From positions 2,914,001-2,978,000 of the forward strand of contig OY727100.1 of NCBI GenBank assembly GCA_963402885.1: DNA of 64,000 nt, read 5' to 3'. Every line of letters starts with the position of its first letter. Positions within the stretch are counted from its first letter, which is position 1. Below are positions 17,559 through 30,034 of the stretch, one piece after another. Below the pieces are notes generated by a model. That model did no database searches and had not been told where the DNA came from. It was given only the letters and a program-made list of their open reading frames with translations. Source of the stretch: Antedon bifida. Taxonomy: Eukaryota; Echinodermata; Crinoidea; Comatulida; Antedonidae. Both the position numbers and the translations under genes were made by a program.

Positions 17559-18197
17559 AGCTACTAGGCGGATTCTGGATGTGGAGATGAGCAGAATAAT
17601 GATAGTGGCATTACGTGTGTTTTTCTGATTGATGCTCAAGTTGCTTAAGACACCACAAACAATATTTCTTTACGTCACAATTTATTGTTATAAGGTGAAG
17701 ATATTTATTTAAAATGTGTATAAGTGGTGCATTTAAGTCCATAATCTTTGTTAATGCCCATGTGATGATTTTTAAAATAAAACTTTTACAACATTGAACC
17801 ATCACCTTACTAACTGAATTATCTTTCGAAATTTCCACTTTCGCGTGTGTATGTGCAGTATTAAAAGCAGTAATATTATATAATACATTGAAATAAGGGC
17901 ACATACAATAATAGGCACGTCATAAATACGGTTTAGGAACCATGGAGGCGCTGGAGGACTGGCGCGTTTTTAGCTCTTTTCGACATATTTTAATGTCTTT
18001 CTTCTGGGCACTGCTCAGGGGCCCACCTAAGCTCTGGGCCCCTGGGTTTATATTAGCCAGTGAGCGCTTATAGTCGTTAGGCCACTGCGGTTAGGCCTTC
18101 TTATCCGAGTGACAAGCACGCCTTCTTTTGTCCCCGTACTTTGTTGAGTACATCACGTGAGTTTATCCTGAGGCCTAACGTGATATTCGAGGCACTT
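17559..18197. other. Convergent intergenic interval
   Basis: Holds the 3' ends of CNBD2 (plus) and the adhesion GPCR (minus). A possible AATAAA near 17776 lies on the plus strand. The GGGGCCCACCTAAGCTC section near 18018 resembles one near 28390, so a dispersed repeat fragment is likely. No separate gene seen. Confidence 0.5.
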
Positions 18198-21103
18198 TTA
18201 GATGTTAGACGTTGTCCCTCCTTCAGATTTTGCATTAGGGTTCGCCGTCGTAGTACTCGACGGGGCTAATCGAGCTTTGCGAAAACCAACCCGCTGAGCG
18301 AATGACGACGTCATTGTCTGCGTCAACGATAACGTAGAATCGTTCGTAATTTGGTCGCAATCGACGCCGCCGACAACACTGTCTTGGTCACGTACGACGC
18401 TATTCTCAATTATCTGGCTAAGGCGGATCGCTTCGTTTAGCTGGTGTTGGCTTCTGGCGGCACGGCCGGCGGCGACCGAGCCATCTTGAACGGCAGATTT
18501 ACTGCCAAATCTTGATAATATCTCTGACTGAACCTGCAATGTAATAATATCACTAGTGTGGTAATTTTTGACAACGTTATGAGTTTTATTTCAACAAAAC
18601 AACATGGGCTACATTCTTGAACTACAATACTAAGAATCGGTTGGAACTGCATTATTCTTACCTCCGGATTATATACACCATATAAGAGAAATACAGCAAA
18701 GCCCTGAAAGTTTCGAGGAGAAAAAAAAGTAGTTTTAGAACTATTAGTATGAGTATGATGTCAATTTTGTGAAAATAATATTTTTATAAAATCGCTAGAA
18801 AAACAATAGATCATGGATATTTCTATCAGGAGAGTAAAATAGAATCGTTTGTCTAGAGCTCATAAGTTTGGAATTATTAATCACGATTAGCTGAATTGAA
18901 ATATATACTGACCAGTATAATAACTGATATTGCCCACAGCCAGTTAAGTGCGTCACTTGGTGATTCGACGGCCGAAGTCCAGAATAACCACGAAATAAAC
19001 ATCAACGTTATAATAATCCCATTGGCAGCTATATTGCACCTATGAAAATCGAAGATGATAACGAATGATGATGACGTCACTTTGTGAAGTTAATGGTAGG
19101 TCGATATGATTATAAAATAGATGATGACGTGTATGAAAATGCTGAAAAGGATGTGGCTAAGCTCTGTCTACACTATCAAACTTTGTGTGACAAAAGAATG
19201 TGATGTGCCCATATATGGACATGATGATGTCATATCACTACCATATTTGGGCATATCACTACCATATTTAGGCACATCCCACTTAGTTTGATAGTGTAGA
19301 CAGAGCTTTGCACCACCGATAGAAACTTACTTGGTAGCTCTGATAACGGAGAACGCTTTGTTGTCAGTCCGTCGAATATTGTTGTATCCGTAAATAAGAT
19401 ACACCAAACAGATGTATGTACACTAGAAGAAAATAAAAAGACAGCATAATACTTTTAATAGTATAGCCTAGACTTACATCGTGACATAGGCCTACAATTA
19501 TTTGTATTTTATACATACCCCGACCACACACACGATTGGACCAAGCGAAGCATGTGACACTTGTGGCACTGCGCAACTGCAAGAAAGAAAGAACAATGAC
19601 ACAGATATTTAAAAATTGAATAATCATCATATAAGAATAATTTGTCACTTTTATTCAGTGTCGTCAGGCACACATGAACGCGTACAAATGCTGATGAAAT
19701 GCTGACGGTTTTGTACGCGCGCGTAAACTTTTGCAGACACACAGACGCGTACAAATGCTGATGAAATGCTGACGGTTTTTGTACGCGCGTGTCAACTATT
19801 TTTGTTGTGGTGAGTCAACTTGATGATGTCACTGACGATTACGAATGTACGAGAGTGTGAAATTGTAAACAAGAATATTATGACAGAATAGTGATAATAA
19901 TGCGAGTAGGAAAATGTGGATTAGGAGAGATGTAAAGATGAACAATTGTTCCGACTTACTACTGGTCGTTTTCGTAATCGACTTGGACGAGTCCAACGGA
20001 ACTAGCGACAATAAAGGCTGGCGTTATCCATCCCAAGGCACAATACTGCATAATACCTCCTGATTCCATCGTAACGTAAGATATCTATAATAAGACAACA
20101 TTGTCGAGGCTGTTAAACCAACATTTTCATAAGCTCAGTCCACACTATCAAACTAGTTTGACAAAAAAAGTGTGTCCAAATATTGCAGTGATGACGTCAT
20201 CGTGTCCATATATGGGAACATCACGTTGTTTTTGTCACATAAAGTTTGATAGTGTAGAAAGAGCTTAAGTATTACTTTTTGATAGTGACATAACAGCAAC
20301 TAACCTTCAGTGCTATTTGGACTGATTGGCCGAAGACCCAGAAGAAAATGGAGAGATCGAAGAAGTGAATTATTAATGCCATCGCCTTGCATGCTGACTG
20401 AAACAAAAATACCATACAAGGATTACATTGACTGATGAAACAGAAGAGATTATGGTAATGCTTGTCTGGTTGTTGTTGTTCTTGCTGTTCCTCCTTTTCT
20501 CTTTCTTAGGCCTATACATTTCTCTTCGATTTCGTACATCTTCCCCACATATACTTAGTTTAAGCCCGTTTCTATATAAAGGTTCGGTCGTCGGGTCGTG
20601 GCAAATCGAAAGTCTACCCACCTTTCACCATGCCGTCAAATAAATATGAACTAATATAATAATATAATATTGAAAATACGTACTCTGTTGCAAACCGCGT
20701 AAATACCAGATACAATGCAAAGTTGTTCCAAAAACAATGTTGCCAGAATGCATAATACCAATACGACAATGTCAGTATAATATTGTCTAAGAGAAAACAG
20801 AACAATACTATAAGTAACCATCACAATGTTAAGGCAGAAACGAACAAATGGCAATCATCAGAACCAAGGAAGTGTTGTTAAGCTTTGTCTAGCTACAACA
20901 CTATCAAACTAGTTAATTTGACAAAAAAGTGTTCCCGAATATGGTAGTGATATGACCAAATACGGTAGTGATACGACATCATCATGTCCATTCAATTCAA
21001 TTCAATTCAAAATTCTTTAATCATCCCACACGGGGCAATTCAAATAAAAAGGTCTGGATTAAAATGATCTTACAAAATATACAAAATATCACAATACACA
21101 GTA

Positions 21104-21148
<45 letters not shown>

Positions 21149-21303
21149 AAAGAGTCGCTATCCAATCGAGTTCGAACAATACCATGAAAGCCCCAGTGGT
21201 CTAATGGTTAGGACATCTGCATATCAAGCAGGCGGTCCGAGTTCGAGTCTCGGTTGGGGCGACTTTTTCTCATTCTCACAGATTTCCTCATCTTTATCGT
21301 TTC

Positions 21304-21339
<36 letters not shown>

Positions 21340-24300
21340 CACATCACAATTTGTTGTCACATAAAGTTTGATAGTGTAGACAGAGCTTTAGATTGCCATG
21401 TCAACTTACCTATTAACATATAGCAACGCTCCAAAGACAACGGCAATAACAAGATTTGAAAGAACTAGTGCGGTTGTTACCTGCCACGGCAACGAAGGTG
21501 CGACGCAACCCTAAATAATACAAAGTTTCCGTTAAATGAAAGATAATCACATTTAGCCTGATCGTATCAAATTAGATGCGGTACATTGTATAAATCATCA
21601 TCATCTCTATAAATAAAAGTTATACCCCTTTCACACAAGAAGCAAAACTCCGGAGACACTCAGGTGATGACGCCTCGGTGTTTTGGTGTGAAAGAAGTAC
21701 TAGTGTCGACGTTAGGACGCAGCACAATGATGTCAAATAAACGATTAATTTCTTACCAAGACCGCGAATGTACTAAGATGGTTGCAAGAACACGTGATCT
21801 TGGAGTCTTCCTCGTAAGCACTACATCCATCTATGCTCCACAAACTGTTCAAAGAATTGAATGATAAATTGGTAAAAAAATTGTTAAAATCTAGCAATGT
21901 ACCATGTACCAGTAAGTTCGTCTAAGATAAGCTGAATGCAGTGGATAATGTTGTGCCTGCTAAATGGAAGTATAGGCCTAAATGCCAACTTAGACAGCAT
22001 CGTACGACGAGGCCTGACAAAACGTCTTGACTCGTCAGTGCTGTCTGAGTTGAATCCCGACGAGACGAGGCCCGCATCGGGCGTAGTTTTTAGGCCTTCG
22101 GGAGAACATTATACGACGCTGTCTGAGCTGGCCTTAAACAGTCTGACAGCTGACTGATGATTTCATGTGTTCTTACCTTCCATTCTGAGCGTCGCTTACA
22201 AACCCGCACATCCAGTTTCTGTGGCTCTCAGTAACGGTCAGCTGTAGCTGGATAAGGTTGTCAAAGGTGTTATTCGATGCTGGTGCCACACATTCAATTC
22301 ACCAGGGAAAAAAAGTAGTGAGCCCTCTATCGGCAGCGAATCGTTTTTGCACACGAGACAGCGTGAATAATTACCCGGAAGCAACTTTGTTTTTAAAAAT
22401 AAATATTAAGTTTTTGCAAATTGGCCAATTGGAACTTTTGGTTTTATTTACTAATGAATAATTCATGAAAACCTTTGACACAGCATCTACGAACCACGTG
22501 ATATTGTTTTTTTATCGACAAAGCCATTATATCTGTGTCAAACAAGGGTGAATGACACCGATGTTTTTTAAACAATTTTAGGGTATTCGAATGTTAAAAT
22601 TTCGTCTAATTTGTTGAGGCTGTAATAAAACAACCTAACTTTTTGAGAAGGTGGGTTTTATATTTTCTGGATATTTAATTTTTCAATAGTAGTTAATAAA
22701 AAAATCTCGTTGGTGTTATTTTTTATTTTTTTTTAATGGCTGCTTAAACATGTGCCTTTTTGGTTATTTTACTGCTGAAAATGGAACACATGGTTGTAGC
22801 TAAAATCATTTTTTTACACCATAAGATTAAAAATGTTGCTTTTTAAAATAATAAGAACATTATATAATATATAGGAAAGCTGTTTTTAATCATAAAACTT
22901 TACAAAGCCTCTTTTATTTTATTCAAAAATCAATATAGTCTAGGCCTAGTTTACAGTTAGGAGAGCTAGGCTTTAGCCTGTATAGTGGAGTAGTGCGTGT
23001 ATTGTTGGCGCGTGTTCATTGTCGGGCGCGCGTATTTATAGGCCTAGGCCTAAGGAAATAAAAATAAATGATTACAAATAAAACTAAATATTGATTATTA
23101 TTAATTTAATGTTGTTTTTTTTACAGATCACAGAGGGATGTTCTTAAGCTGTTTGCATACTTCAATACAATAGAAATAGCATTAATCAACAACAATTCCT
23201 CATTAATTTACCGGCATATGTGAAACAACACATACAGTAATTATGGATATCTACAGATTTTTATTGCCAAAGGACATTTAATTTTTAAAATCTTGTTATT
23301 TTCCTAATTTACTTATTTAAAGGTTCAAGCGGAGGTTGGTTGTTGTGCGGTAATTGTTATAAAGTTTAAATGTGATTTCCAAATCGGCAATAAATAATCA
23401 TTATAAATATAAATAGAAAAAGGCCTAGTACAAAAGATGTTAATTTAATATACAAAACTTGTTGTGTAATTTGTGATAATATTAAAAGTTTTATGTTAAA
23501 TGGTGTGTATTTCATTTATTGCTCCATTATTATAATAAAAAGAAGGGAATCGTGAAATTTCATTAATTATTTAGCCCCAAGAATGTATTGATTTTATAGT
23601 ATTTTACCAATTTAAACAGTCCAGGCCTAGCTTGCAGACAGTCACCCACTTCACCCAATGCTTAATAATTTTAAGAAAAATGAAAGTTCAACACTTTATT
23701 TCAAAATTTATAAGCCCTTTGTCCTCATATTTTAAGATTATGAATCAGCCACTTAACAAAAATAACAATCGAGGGGCCAATGATGAAGCGCATCTTCCCT
23801 CATTCTCTTCGCCTAAGAAAACGATTATTCCAGCCCTGCCGCGTCTCCCTAGGCCTACGCGCACCGTGCTTTCGCTTAAAACAGACCTATATTCAACTCC
23901 TTATAGAATTTGTTTGAAAAATAACACCAAGCTTATTTTTGGAAATCTTAGAAAATACATATAAGACTATATTATACCGTTTTCAGAATTTCATTTAAAA
24001 GTTCCAAATTAATGTTAACTATTTTAACAAACTAGTTAGTTTTCACTTTCTTGTTTTCGTCGTATGACTCGCTTTGTTTACGCTTACACTTGGCTTAGAT
24101 GTTTATCTTAGAATTCGAATAAATGAATCCATAATCAACAAAAATTGGCACTGTTGTGGTTTTTGTTTAATATAAATGTTCCTAATACACAGAAATCAAT
24201 TAAACAGCAATATAATTTAATATAAACGAGTTAAAAAGGAAATTTAGACAGCCTATAAAATACGGAAGTCAGAACTCGCGTCGCTCGAAATGTTCGGTAA

Positions 24301-27300
24301 CTTTCTATTTATAGCCTATCGAAAAAGGCTCTGGCTAACTTTTAAATTAAAACGGCTCTCGGAACACTTAATTTCCCATTATCACTATTTGACGTGGATG
24401 TGGCCACCGAGTACGAAACCAACATACTTGCTACATATTGGTTTGAGTAATTTGTGTTTTTTAGCCTGTAAAATTAAGATTGTGTTGCAGCTAAAAATTG
24501 CTCCACGGAAACCGTTTTTAGTCGCGTGGACGCGACTCTATAGTTCACTATGTCGGTCGGTCGGTCTGTCTGTCTGTCGGTCCGGTATCACTACGGTATG
24601 CATTTTAGCACGCGACTTATGGCTGTTGGCCTTGTTAAAAATCGGTTTTGAGGCTGAGAGACGAATATCGATGCTTTTAAAACCGTTTTAAGATCGTTTT
24701 TTTTATGTGGGTTTTGAAAGGATCCATTTCTTTTAGCAAGAAAATACCGTTTTCCGGATATCGGATATCTCTGCTCAATAGAAACGGGTCCTATAAGATG
24801 AATAATAGAACCATTTATTTAAAACCTATTTAGCATACATATATTATAATTACCGATATTAAGTAATGCACTAGTCTGGGTCTCAGACGGAGTTTTGACC
24901 TAATGATTAGTAAAAGATAAATATGTTGGAACAAATGGCGTTTCATACGTATACTACTTAAGCTTGTATTTTCAGACAAAAATCGGAAAGTCGACTGGTG
25001 GACTAACATAAAAAAGGCAATAAATACAGACTTGGGGCTGCGGGGAAAGTCTGGTAATCCACATAAAACCGGAATTTATAAGCTCGGGTTAAAGCTTTGT
25101 TCCCACTAACGTTGCGTTACGTTACGTCGCTAGTGTGAAGCCACGCTTTAGTGTAACACTTATTCATTATTTACCTACAGTATACAGCAATCAATAACAC
25201 AGTCATGAGTTGCTAATATTAAATTTGCTCAACAAATACGACAGTCCATAAAAAATATCGATTGAAAATCTAACTCACAATTTTGATGACGTTGTTAATA
25301 AGCTATCGAGTGATTTATAGCCAATTGCTGTTATTCCTATGTATTGAGTAGCTGAAATATAGATTATAAAATATACATGATAAAATGCATAATGGTGCGT
25401 CGCGTCGCCGCGCGTTCGGTAAGCTAGAATGACGGCGGTGATTGTAATGGAAACGGCAACGGTGTTTTATTCATCATCAATTCATGTGATTATGAAGAAG
25501 ATGTTGTAAATCGTTCGTGATTAATTATGATTAACTATGATAAAGCTCTGTCTACACTATCAAACTTTATGTGACGAAAAAATGCGATGTGCCCATATAT
25601 GGACATGATGATGTCATATCACTACCATATTTGGGTATATCACTACCATATTTGGGCACATCACACCTTTTTGTTAAACTAGTAGACAGAGCTTAAAGAT
25701 TGGAAAGGATAAGATGCCGATGATGTTGACACTGATAATGACAATGATAATGTCGTTAAAGAAACTTGTAAGAGTTATGATGATAAAATTAGCAAAAAAA
25801 CTCACCAGAAAAAATGGCATCTTCATTTAATCGTAACGTAGATTCAAAATTTGTAAATGCAAACGTATCGTTGACTTCTTCATATGGTAACCGCCTAAAT
25901 ATTACTTCTGTAAAATAAAAGGCCACGAAATAGTAGTATAAAGTTCTGTCTACACTATCAAACTTTATGTGACAACAAATTTGATGTGCCCATATGGACA
26001 TGATGATGTCATATCACTACCATATTTGGGCATATCACTCACCAAATGTTTGGTACATCACACTTGTTTTGTCAAACTAGTTTGATAGTGTAGACAACAA
26101 ATATACATGTCAATTTATCATTCTTTATTGCGTCCAATTATTACCAAAGTAGCTAATAATGGACAAGCGATAACAATGCACCATGTTGTATTTTTATTAG
26201 GCTAGAAACTGTTTGTTATTTTTAATTAGTGTCACAATACTGAGCAACAAAACAATATTTTCCTACATCTGAAATTTAATAATAATGTTTACCTATGTTG
26301 CTGAGGTCCAGATTCGGCAAAGTGATATTCGACGCCTTTAATAGTTTACTGATATTATGACCAAACGTATCAACGCTTAGTAGAAACGATTTACATTCTT
26401 CAATCGAGATCTGACAACAAACAACAAAATTATCTATGATAAAAACATGTATAATATATACAGTTTGCCTTCTATAACCACCTAGTCTGAGTTCCAGACG
26501 GAGTTTTGACTTAATATTAGTAAAAATAATAAATAAAATAAACAAACTATTTCAAGAATTTTGCACGCTCTTACCGATTGAAATTCACTCCATATGTCCG
26601 TGTATACAGTATCAACTAAATTATTCACTATTTCGAATGTGTTCTATGGAAAAAATACATAATGTTAGGCCTACATAAACTACAAAGATGATTAATTGTT
26701 ATTGTAATGAGGTTTCTGTATTTAAACGTTACTACGGTGACGATTTTAATTTGTTTTAGAAATTACTAGTAAATATAACTTGAAGGACTTTTCATTAAAG
26801 ATAAAGATAATTAGTTTACTATAGTTTTAGGATGTCCATGACAACCACGGTTGAAAAGGTATGCCAACACATAATTAGACTACTGGACAATACGACAATT
26901 AAACAAACAACGAAGGAAAAAAGAAACTAAAAAGAAAGTAAAAAGACCACGAGGAAGACAAAAAGAACTGGATAAACCAAAATAAAAAAATGATTTAAAA
27001 GGACAAAATGTAGACTTTAGCACAAAAATATGGAAAGCGTCAAATAGAAGAAGATGACAACCACAGTAAACAAATTGAATACAGATATCTCGTTGCATGC
27101 ATTGAGCTACAAGAAACATTAGCATTATAGAGCATACAAGTGAAATTTAGTATTTTTAAACACGACTTGATATTATAATGGCCTAGGTTTGGTAGATTGG
27201 GATTTAGAAAAAAAAAATTAAATTGACAACGTCCAGTTTTTTATTTGATTTTAAATGTAATATGGTGCATGAGGTGTGACGTAACAGCAAACGAGATTCA

Positions 27301-28653
27301 CTTAATGTAAATACTACTTACAGTTACTTATAGTATATTTCTTATAATGGACAAATCATGCATTTGACACAAGCACACGACAAAAATCAATGAATATGTA
27401 AAAATCAATCGAATATATAACAGCTCTCGTAAACTAACATAATCTTTATGAGAGGTATACTAATGCTGTAAAACTAATGTAGCACAAGGTGATTGCTTTC
27501 CTACAGTCAGATGACGTCATCGACAAAATGGTACGCGCGTTTGTTTTCTGTAGACACGGCTTGGTGGACATTTTCCAACCTAGATTTGTTTTTGTTGCTT
27601 ATTTATTGATTTTTCTTGATTTTTTTCTTTATATTCTTTTTCTCTATATTTAGAGTCTCTAAATTTAGTTTTAATGCCAATTTACACAGACGAGCGGTAA
27701 CGGTAAGCGGAAAACCGCGTACCGGTAGCTTGTCCGAATCTGTGTCTATCCTGAGCGGAAGCCGCCTGTCCGTTCCGCGTTATGTGTAAATGGTCATAAG
27801 AAATAACATAGATTCTATATTTGTATTACCGTTAGAGCTCATCTGGCCTATAGTCACTTATGGCAAAAAAACAAGACCGCCATACTTTACGGAAGTGATT
27901 TCATATAACAAAAACCACTAAAAGCAAGAAGCATTTTTACGAATAATCTGACAGAATAAAAAATTTTTAAAACATTTTTACGCGTACGCGCGTTCCAATA
28001 TTGATAATAGTGTCACAGGTTTCGAATCTGTGTCTGTACGCGCGCGACGAATCTGTGTCTCTTTGTGGTGTCACTCATTGATAAAATAATATTATATATA
28101 CGTACATTTATAAGCGTCGTTTGGTTATCCGTATCTAATGTAGTTACAGCACCATCCATTAGTTTGACAACCAAACGTAGTGCCAAACCTAGGTCCTCTC
28201 CAGTACTCAGAACCGGTGACTCAGTGTCCGTAATCTTCAACAGCTCTGACGCCAAATATGTCCAGTTCTTTTGCAAAAAAAAAGTAGGGTGGGGTAATAA
28301 ATACAGTGGCGTAACGCAGAGGCCTGAGGCCCCTCGTTTAGGAAACCTAAGTGGTTTTCCAAGTTCTAACACTGGAGGTCTAAGTCACTGCTCAGGGGCC
28401 CCATAGGCTCCGGGGCGCTGGGTTTAGCCATTGAGCGCTCATAGCAGTACGCCACTGAATAAATACATAATCATTATAATGTATCTGACACACAGCATTC
28501 ATTATGATGGAGAGTTACACGATTCTCGTTCAGAGGTCTACTTACCGAAGAGTCACTATTGTAGTTTGTTGATAGATCAGTTAGTTGTACTATCACTGTA
28601 GCGCCCACCTGGTGCAAAAGGCACACTGTGATGGTAAGAAGTCCTAGCCTCAT
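18198..28653 (-). CDS. Compact adhesion G protein-coupled receptor (class B2)
   Basis: Minus-strand exons: 28546-28653, 28106-28267, 26575-26643, 26293-26410, 25806-25907, 25279-25351, one not located, 22177-22247, 21757-21844, 21410-21510, 20684-20786, 20305-20397, 19960-20084, 19519-19576, 19331-19422, 18913-19039, 18662-18703 and 18198-18533. The located exons give about 620 aa. The start follows an acceptor directly (TTTTCAG|ATG), so a 5' UTR exon lies upstream. MRLGLLTITVCLLHQVGA is a signal peptide. No adhesion domain precedes the GAIN region. The GPS has its four Cys (MCGF, DGC, CSC), NWM and LWS Trp residues, and the cleavage triad HLS in CNHLSTF. TM1 to TM7 follow one per exon or so; TM3 starts CKAMALIIHFF, the extracellular-loop Cys is in QYC-A, and TM7 ends FLLYGVYNPE. 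The tail of ~112 residues is Ser/Thr-rich. Exon 25279-25351 ends in phase 2 but 22177-22247 starts in phase 0, so one exon is missing from the model. Subfamily not assigned. Confidence 0.87.
19158..19309. mobile_element. MITE-A copy 9
   Basis: In the GPCR intron between exons 18913-19039 and 19331-19422. The module GGGCATATCACTACCATAT is doubled. Ends about 20 bp from the next exon boundary. Confidence 0.9.
20130..20268. mobile_element. MITE-A copy 10
   Basis: In the GPCR intron between exons 19960-20084 and 20305-20397. Left end AAGCTCAGTCCACACTATC; the CArG at the left has mutated to CCAAATATTGC. Confidence 0.88.
20989..21336. mobile_element. Insertion inside MITE-A copy 11
   Basis: Starts with four TTCAA/ATTCA units, then AAAATTCTTTAATCATCC and a CACACGGGGCAATTC segment like the tail of non-LTR elements, then (TA)n at about 21108-21145, a tRNA-like cloverleaf, and a second (TA)n at 21309-21336. 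It may be two nested events. The target duplication is hidden by the TA run. Confidence 0.55.
21190..21261 (+). tRNA. tRNA-like gene, predicted anticodon ATC (Asp)
   Basis: A 72-nt cloverleaf folds without gaps: acceptor GCCCCAG/TTGGGGC with one G-U pair, T8, D-stem GTCT/GGAC, anticodon stem TCTGC/GCAGG, loop ATATCAA, variable CGGT, T-stem CCGAG/CTCGG with loop TTCGAGT, and discriminator G. A TTTTT terminator follows at 21264. A box TGGTCTAATGG and B box AGTTCGAGTCT are good. The D-arm (GGTCTA-TGGTTAGGA) is like tRNA-Glu, but base 34 is A, giving ATC rather than CTC/TTC; eukaryotic Asp tRNAs normally use GTC. It could be a recently transposed tRNA, a SINE head or a tRNA pseudogene that kept its fold. 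Confidence 0.65.
21628..21705. mobile_element. MITE-D copy 1
   Basis: Ends TTATACCCCTTTCACACAAG and TTGGTGTGAAAGAAGTACTA, around a short GC-richer centre. It resembles the element at 63461-63599. Confidence 0.5.
22462..24500. other. Long GPCR intron, no exon located
   Basis: Part of the ~3-kb gap between GPCR exons 22177-22247 and 25279-25351. By phase, an exon of length 1 mod 3 must lie in this gap. Plus-strand ORFs at 23632-23964 and 24290-24691 match no family I know and have no splice chain. Several TAGGCCTA words and AT-rich runs are present. Confidence 0.45.
24518..24618. mobile_element. Short inverted-end element F, copy 2
   Basis: Ends TTAGTCGCGT and ACGCGACTTA with a GTCG/GTCT tetranucleotide run between. 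It is the reverse complement of 8881-8966 apart from an extra GGACGCGACT near the left end. In the long GPCR intron. Confidence 0.75.
25083..25142. mobile_element. MITE-B copy 3, short
   Basis: Left end TTAAAGCTTTGTTCCCAC, right end GTGTGAAGCCACGCTTTA, with GTTGCGTTACGTTACGTCG between. Only about 60 bp, so it is an internally deleted version. Confidence 0.7.
25541..25694. mobile_element. MITE-A copy 12
   Basis: GPCR intron. Two ACTACCATATTTGGG modules. The right end has lost TTTGATAGTG, so it jumps from AAACTAGTAGACAGAGC to the terminus. Confidence 0.9.
25939..26097. mobile_element. MITE-A copy 13
   Basis: Begins 31 bp upstream (gene sense) of GPCR exon 25806-25907. Left end TAAAGTTCTGTCTACAC; the right terminus breaks off after GTGTAGACAA. 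Confidence 0.88.
27668..27852. mobile_element. MITE-C copy 1
   Basis: Left end GCCAATTTACACAGACGAGCG, right side TTACCGTTAGAGCTCATC. The internal block CCGCGTTATGTGTAAATGG and AACATAGATTCTATATTTG recurs in the copies at 50702 and 56692. Confidence 0.75.
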
Positions 28654-29581
28654 CTGAAAACAACGTAAATTATAAGTTAAAATGGTAAAATTGTGATAAT
28701 CACATCATCACAAGAACTTTATAACAAATCAATTTTGTTGAATGTATCAATAAACGCCAGAATAACTATATGTCCAGACTATAATGTAATGGTGGAGATG
28801 ACGTCATGATCTTGATGATGACAATAAATTATGTTAAGAAGGATGATAACTAATTACGATAATAATGACGACGATAGTAATAAATACGATTAGACAAATA
28901 ATATTTATTCCTTCTAGACTTTATGTAAAAATTGTGCTTTTAAAAGAATGAATTTCGCTCTTCTATACAAAACAGTCCCTGATGGTTTTTTCATAATTAG
29001 CAATTATTGTTTCCATGTGAACGTTGATTAACCAATCACAATTCCACAATGTTTCTTTTCATTATTTAACCTTTCTTCAAATGTTTCCATGGTTACTTTT
29101 AAAATTACATGACTTAAGTATCATCTTTTCGTGTAGATACCGTATTCAACATTGTCATCATCATCTTAGACTTCGTTGTTATTAGATACCGTATTCAATG
29201 ACGTCATTATCATCTAGAGTTCGTGTTGTTATTACATATATTTAACACTATCATTATCATTATCATAATCGTCACATTAATAATTAGCATTGACCTTGTA
29301 TTTGCTTCGTTCCATAATTAAGATCATCTCATTATTCACATGCGAGATGCTTTTCATAAGTCAATAATTGGCAATCGCCGCAATGTCAAGTCAAATTATT
29401 ATTCTATTAAATCACGAAATTCTTCGAAACATGAATGAAATCTGTATTGAAATAGATTGAGGAAATAAGAATATAAACAAAATTAGAAGAATAAATAAAC
29501 ATAAATTAAGAAATAAACCGAGGAGAGAATTATATCAGTTATTGCAGCCTATCACTGAATTCATTCCTCATTAAAGTAACG

Positions 29582-29725
29582 TAAAGCTCGGTCTACACTA
29601 CCAAACTAGTTCTACAAAAAAGTGTGATGTGCCCAAATATGGTAGTGATATGTTTAAATATGGTAGTGACATCATGTCCATATATGGGCACATCACATGT
29701 CACATTATAGTGTGGACAGACCTTA
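29582..29725. mobile_element. MITE-A copy 14
   Basis: Upstream of the GPCR start codon. Both termini carry mutations (GCTCGGTCTACAC, GTGTGGACAGACC) and the inner right arm is shortened. Confidence 0.87.
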
Positions 29726-30034
29726 AGACCTTCGTCATAAGTCTGCATAATGATTCTAAATTTAATTTATACAATATCAACCAAGAATTTTGTTAATATT
29801 TTTTGTAATTCATGATGTAAATTCGTAATACATCCTCCATCTTATTGCATCTACATAGTCATAACATGTTCTGCTGTATGTATATTTTAAGAATATCGTA
29901 TCGCAAAGTCATAAATCAAGTGTGGAAATTATGTAGATGTACATCTAATCCCGCAAGCGTTTAGTCCCTGAGAGCATTGCGGCGTTAACTGAATATTAAT
30001 GATGAAGTCCAAACTCAGCTTGTTTTTACTGGTT

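Larger units (their letters stand above)
20878..21390. mobile_element. MITE-A copy 11, split by an insertion
   Basis: The left arm (20878-20988) and right arm (21337-21390) are normal but separated by about 345 bp. The insert holds ATTCA repeats, a CCCACACGGGGCAATTC tail-like piece, two (TA)n runs and a tRNA-like gene. It sits in a GPCR intron. Confidence 0.85.

Noticed and set aside
22258-22330. Retropepsin-like LFDAGATHS peptide of an LTR retrotransposon
   Set aside because: A single short motif with no gag, reverse transcriptase or LTR nearby. It overlaps the acceptor side of a well-supported GPCR exon on the other strand.
23632-23964. Plus-strand ORF of 110 codons
   Set aside because: Low-complexity Lys/Asn/Pro-rich translation with no recognised domain or splice context, inside a long intron of the minus-strand GPCR.
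24290-24691. Plus-strand ORF of 133 codons
   Set aside because: Much of it is the short element F, and no family is recognised.
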